Assembly (NCBI GenBank): GCA_003446315.1
Contig: DMBA01000142.1
Location: 2,548 to 8,173, forward strand
DNA length: 5,626 bases
From: Ruminococcus sp.
GTDB lineage: Bacteria > Bacillota > Clostridia > Oscillospirales > Ruminococcaceae
Direction: 5' to 3'
Position 1 is the first letter of the stretch. Every line of letters begins with the position of its first letter. The notes under the pieces are model-generated. The model was given only the letters and a program-made list of their open reading frames with translations. It searched no databases and was not told the origin of the DNA. Made by a program: the position numbers and the translations under genes. Below are positions 5,229 to 5,626 of this stretch, piece by piece.

Positions 5229-5626
5229 CTACCGGAACGGACTGCCTCCCTGATCGGTTGTGCGGCATCCGTTCAGCGTGAAATGACCGTCTGCTGTGCC
5301 GATCACAAGATAGCGTTTCTCGTCACCGTTTTCTGCGCAGATACACAACGAACCGTCGTGCTCCGTCAGTGCATGGCTGTATCCCCATGACGGCATATGG
5401 AACACATCGTCATAGGCGAACCTGCCGTTCTGTACTGCCGTCAATTCCAGTGTAAACACGCCGGATGTCGGGCCGTACCGCAGAAAGATCTGTTCCCTGC
5501 TGCCGTCGCCGTCTACATCATAGAAGGCGGTGTCAATGGTCAAGGGGGCACTGTACAGCATCCCGAACCACGAACTGAGCACCGCTGCCGGTACAACAGC
5601 CAGAATCAGGAACAGCAGCCACAGCA
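5229..5626 (-). CDS. Hypothetical membrane-anchored or secreted protein, 5' end cut by window edge
   Basis: The reading frame is open to the right edge, so the true start lies outside. The first visible residues, LWLLFLILAVVPAAV, form a hydrophobic segment, a transmembrane anchor or signal-peptide core, followed by an extracellular-looking domain of about 115 residues. It includes DVDGDGSRE, a DxDGDG calcium-loop-like motif of the kind seen in dockerin, FG-GAP/VCBS and EF-hand loops, followed by alternating strands (QIFLRYG, FTLELTAVQNG, RYLVIGTADGHFTLNG) suggesting a small beta-rich fold. I do not recognise the family. A GTG at 5582 could be read as a start, but that would discard the hydrophobic segment, so I prefer the edge-truncated reading. 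The gene ends 100 bp before the methyltransferase gene; no clear terminator separates them. Confidence 0.75.
   Translation of the reverse strand, partial: LWLLFLILAVVPAAVLSSWFGMLYSAPLTIDTAFYDVDGDGSREQIFLRYGPTSGVFTLELTAVQNGRFAYDDVFHMPSWGYSHALTEHDGSLCICAENGDEKRYLVIGTADGHFTLNGCRTTDQGGSPFR

Overview
The window looks like ordinary chromosomal DNA from a Gram-positive Clostridia-type bacterium, most likely an Oscillospirales/Ruminococcaceae gut commensal. This is an inference from paired energy-coupling-factor ATPases, strong AAAGGAG-type ribosome binding sites, a GC content that looks slightly above 50% by eye, and the protein families present. All eight genes I can support lie on the minus strand, so transcription runs from high to low coordinates. 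No plus-strand gene is convincing, and I see no rRNA, tRNA, insertion sequence, phage gene or CRISPR array.

In transcription order: (1) 5626-5229, the C-terminal part of a membrane-anchored or secreted protein of unknown function, cut by the window edge. (2) 5128-4205, a COG1092/RlmI-like class I SAM-dependent methyltransferase whose last 21 residues are encoded by tandem-repeat DNA. (3) 4270-4151, three exact-length 40-bp tandem repeats, each with a GC-rich hairpin, followed by about 170 bp of noncoding DNA. (4) 3983-1818, a tight four-gene run: GNAT acetyltransferase, small four-cysteine PF20097-type protein, CatA-like acetyltransferase, and RlaP-type (PF10127) nucleotidyltransferase. The genes are separated by 16 nt, a 4-nt ATGA overlap and 3 nt, so they are very probably co-transcribed. 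(5) 1748 to the left edge, ecfA1 and ecfA2, the two ATPases of an energy-coupling-factor vitamin transporter. ecfA2 is complete at its start but runs off the window without a stop. The membrane subunit gene ecfT would be expected just beyond the edge.

The ecfA1-ecfA2 pair powers vitamin or metal uptake with EcfT and interchangeable S components. The four-gene run joins two CoA-dependent acetyltransferase folds with a nucleotidyltransferase and a putative zinc protein; no shared substrate is visible. The most unusual points are the hairpin-bearing repeat array, its capture as the C-terminus of the methyltransferase, and a small hairpin that exactly fills the space between the Shine-Dalgarno sequence and start codon of ecfA1. 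I see no clear evidence for a wholly new biological system.
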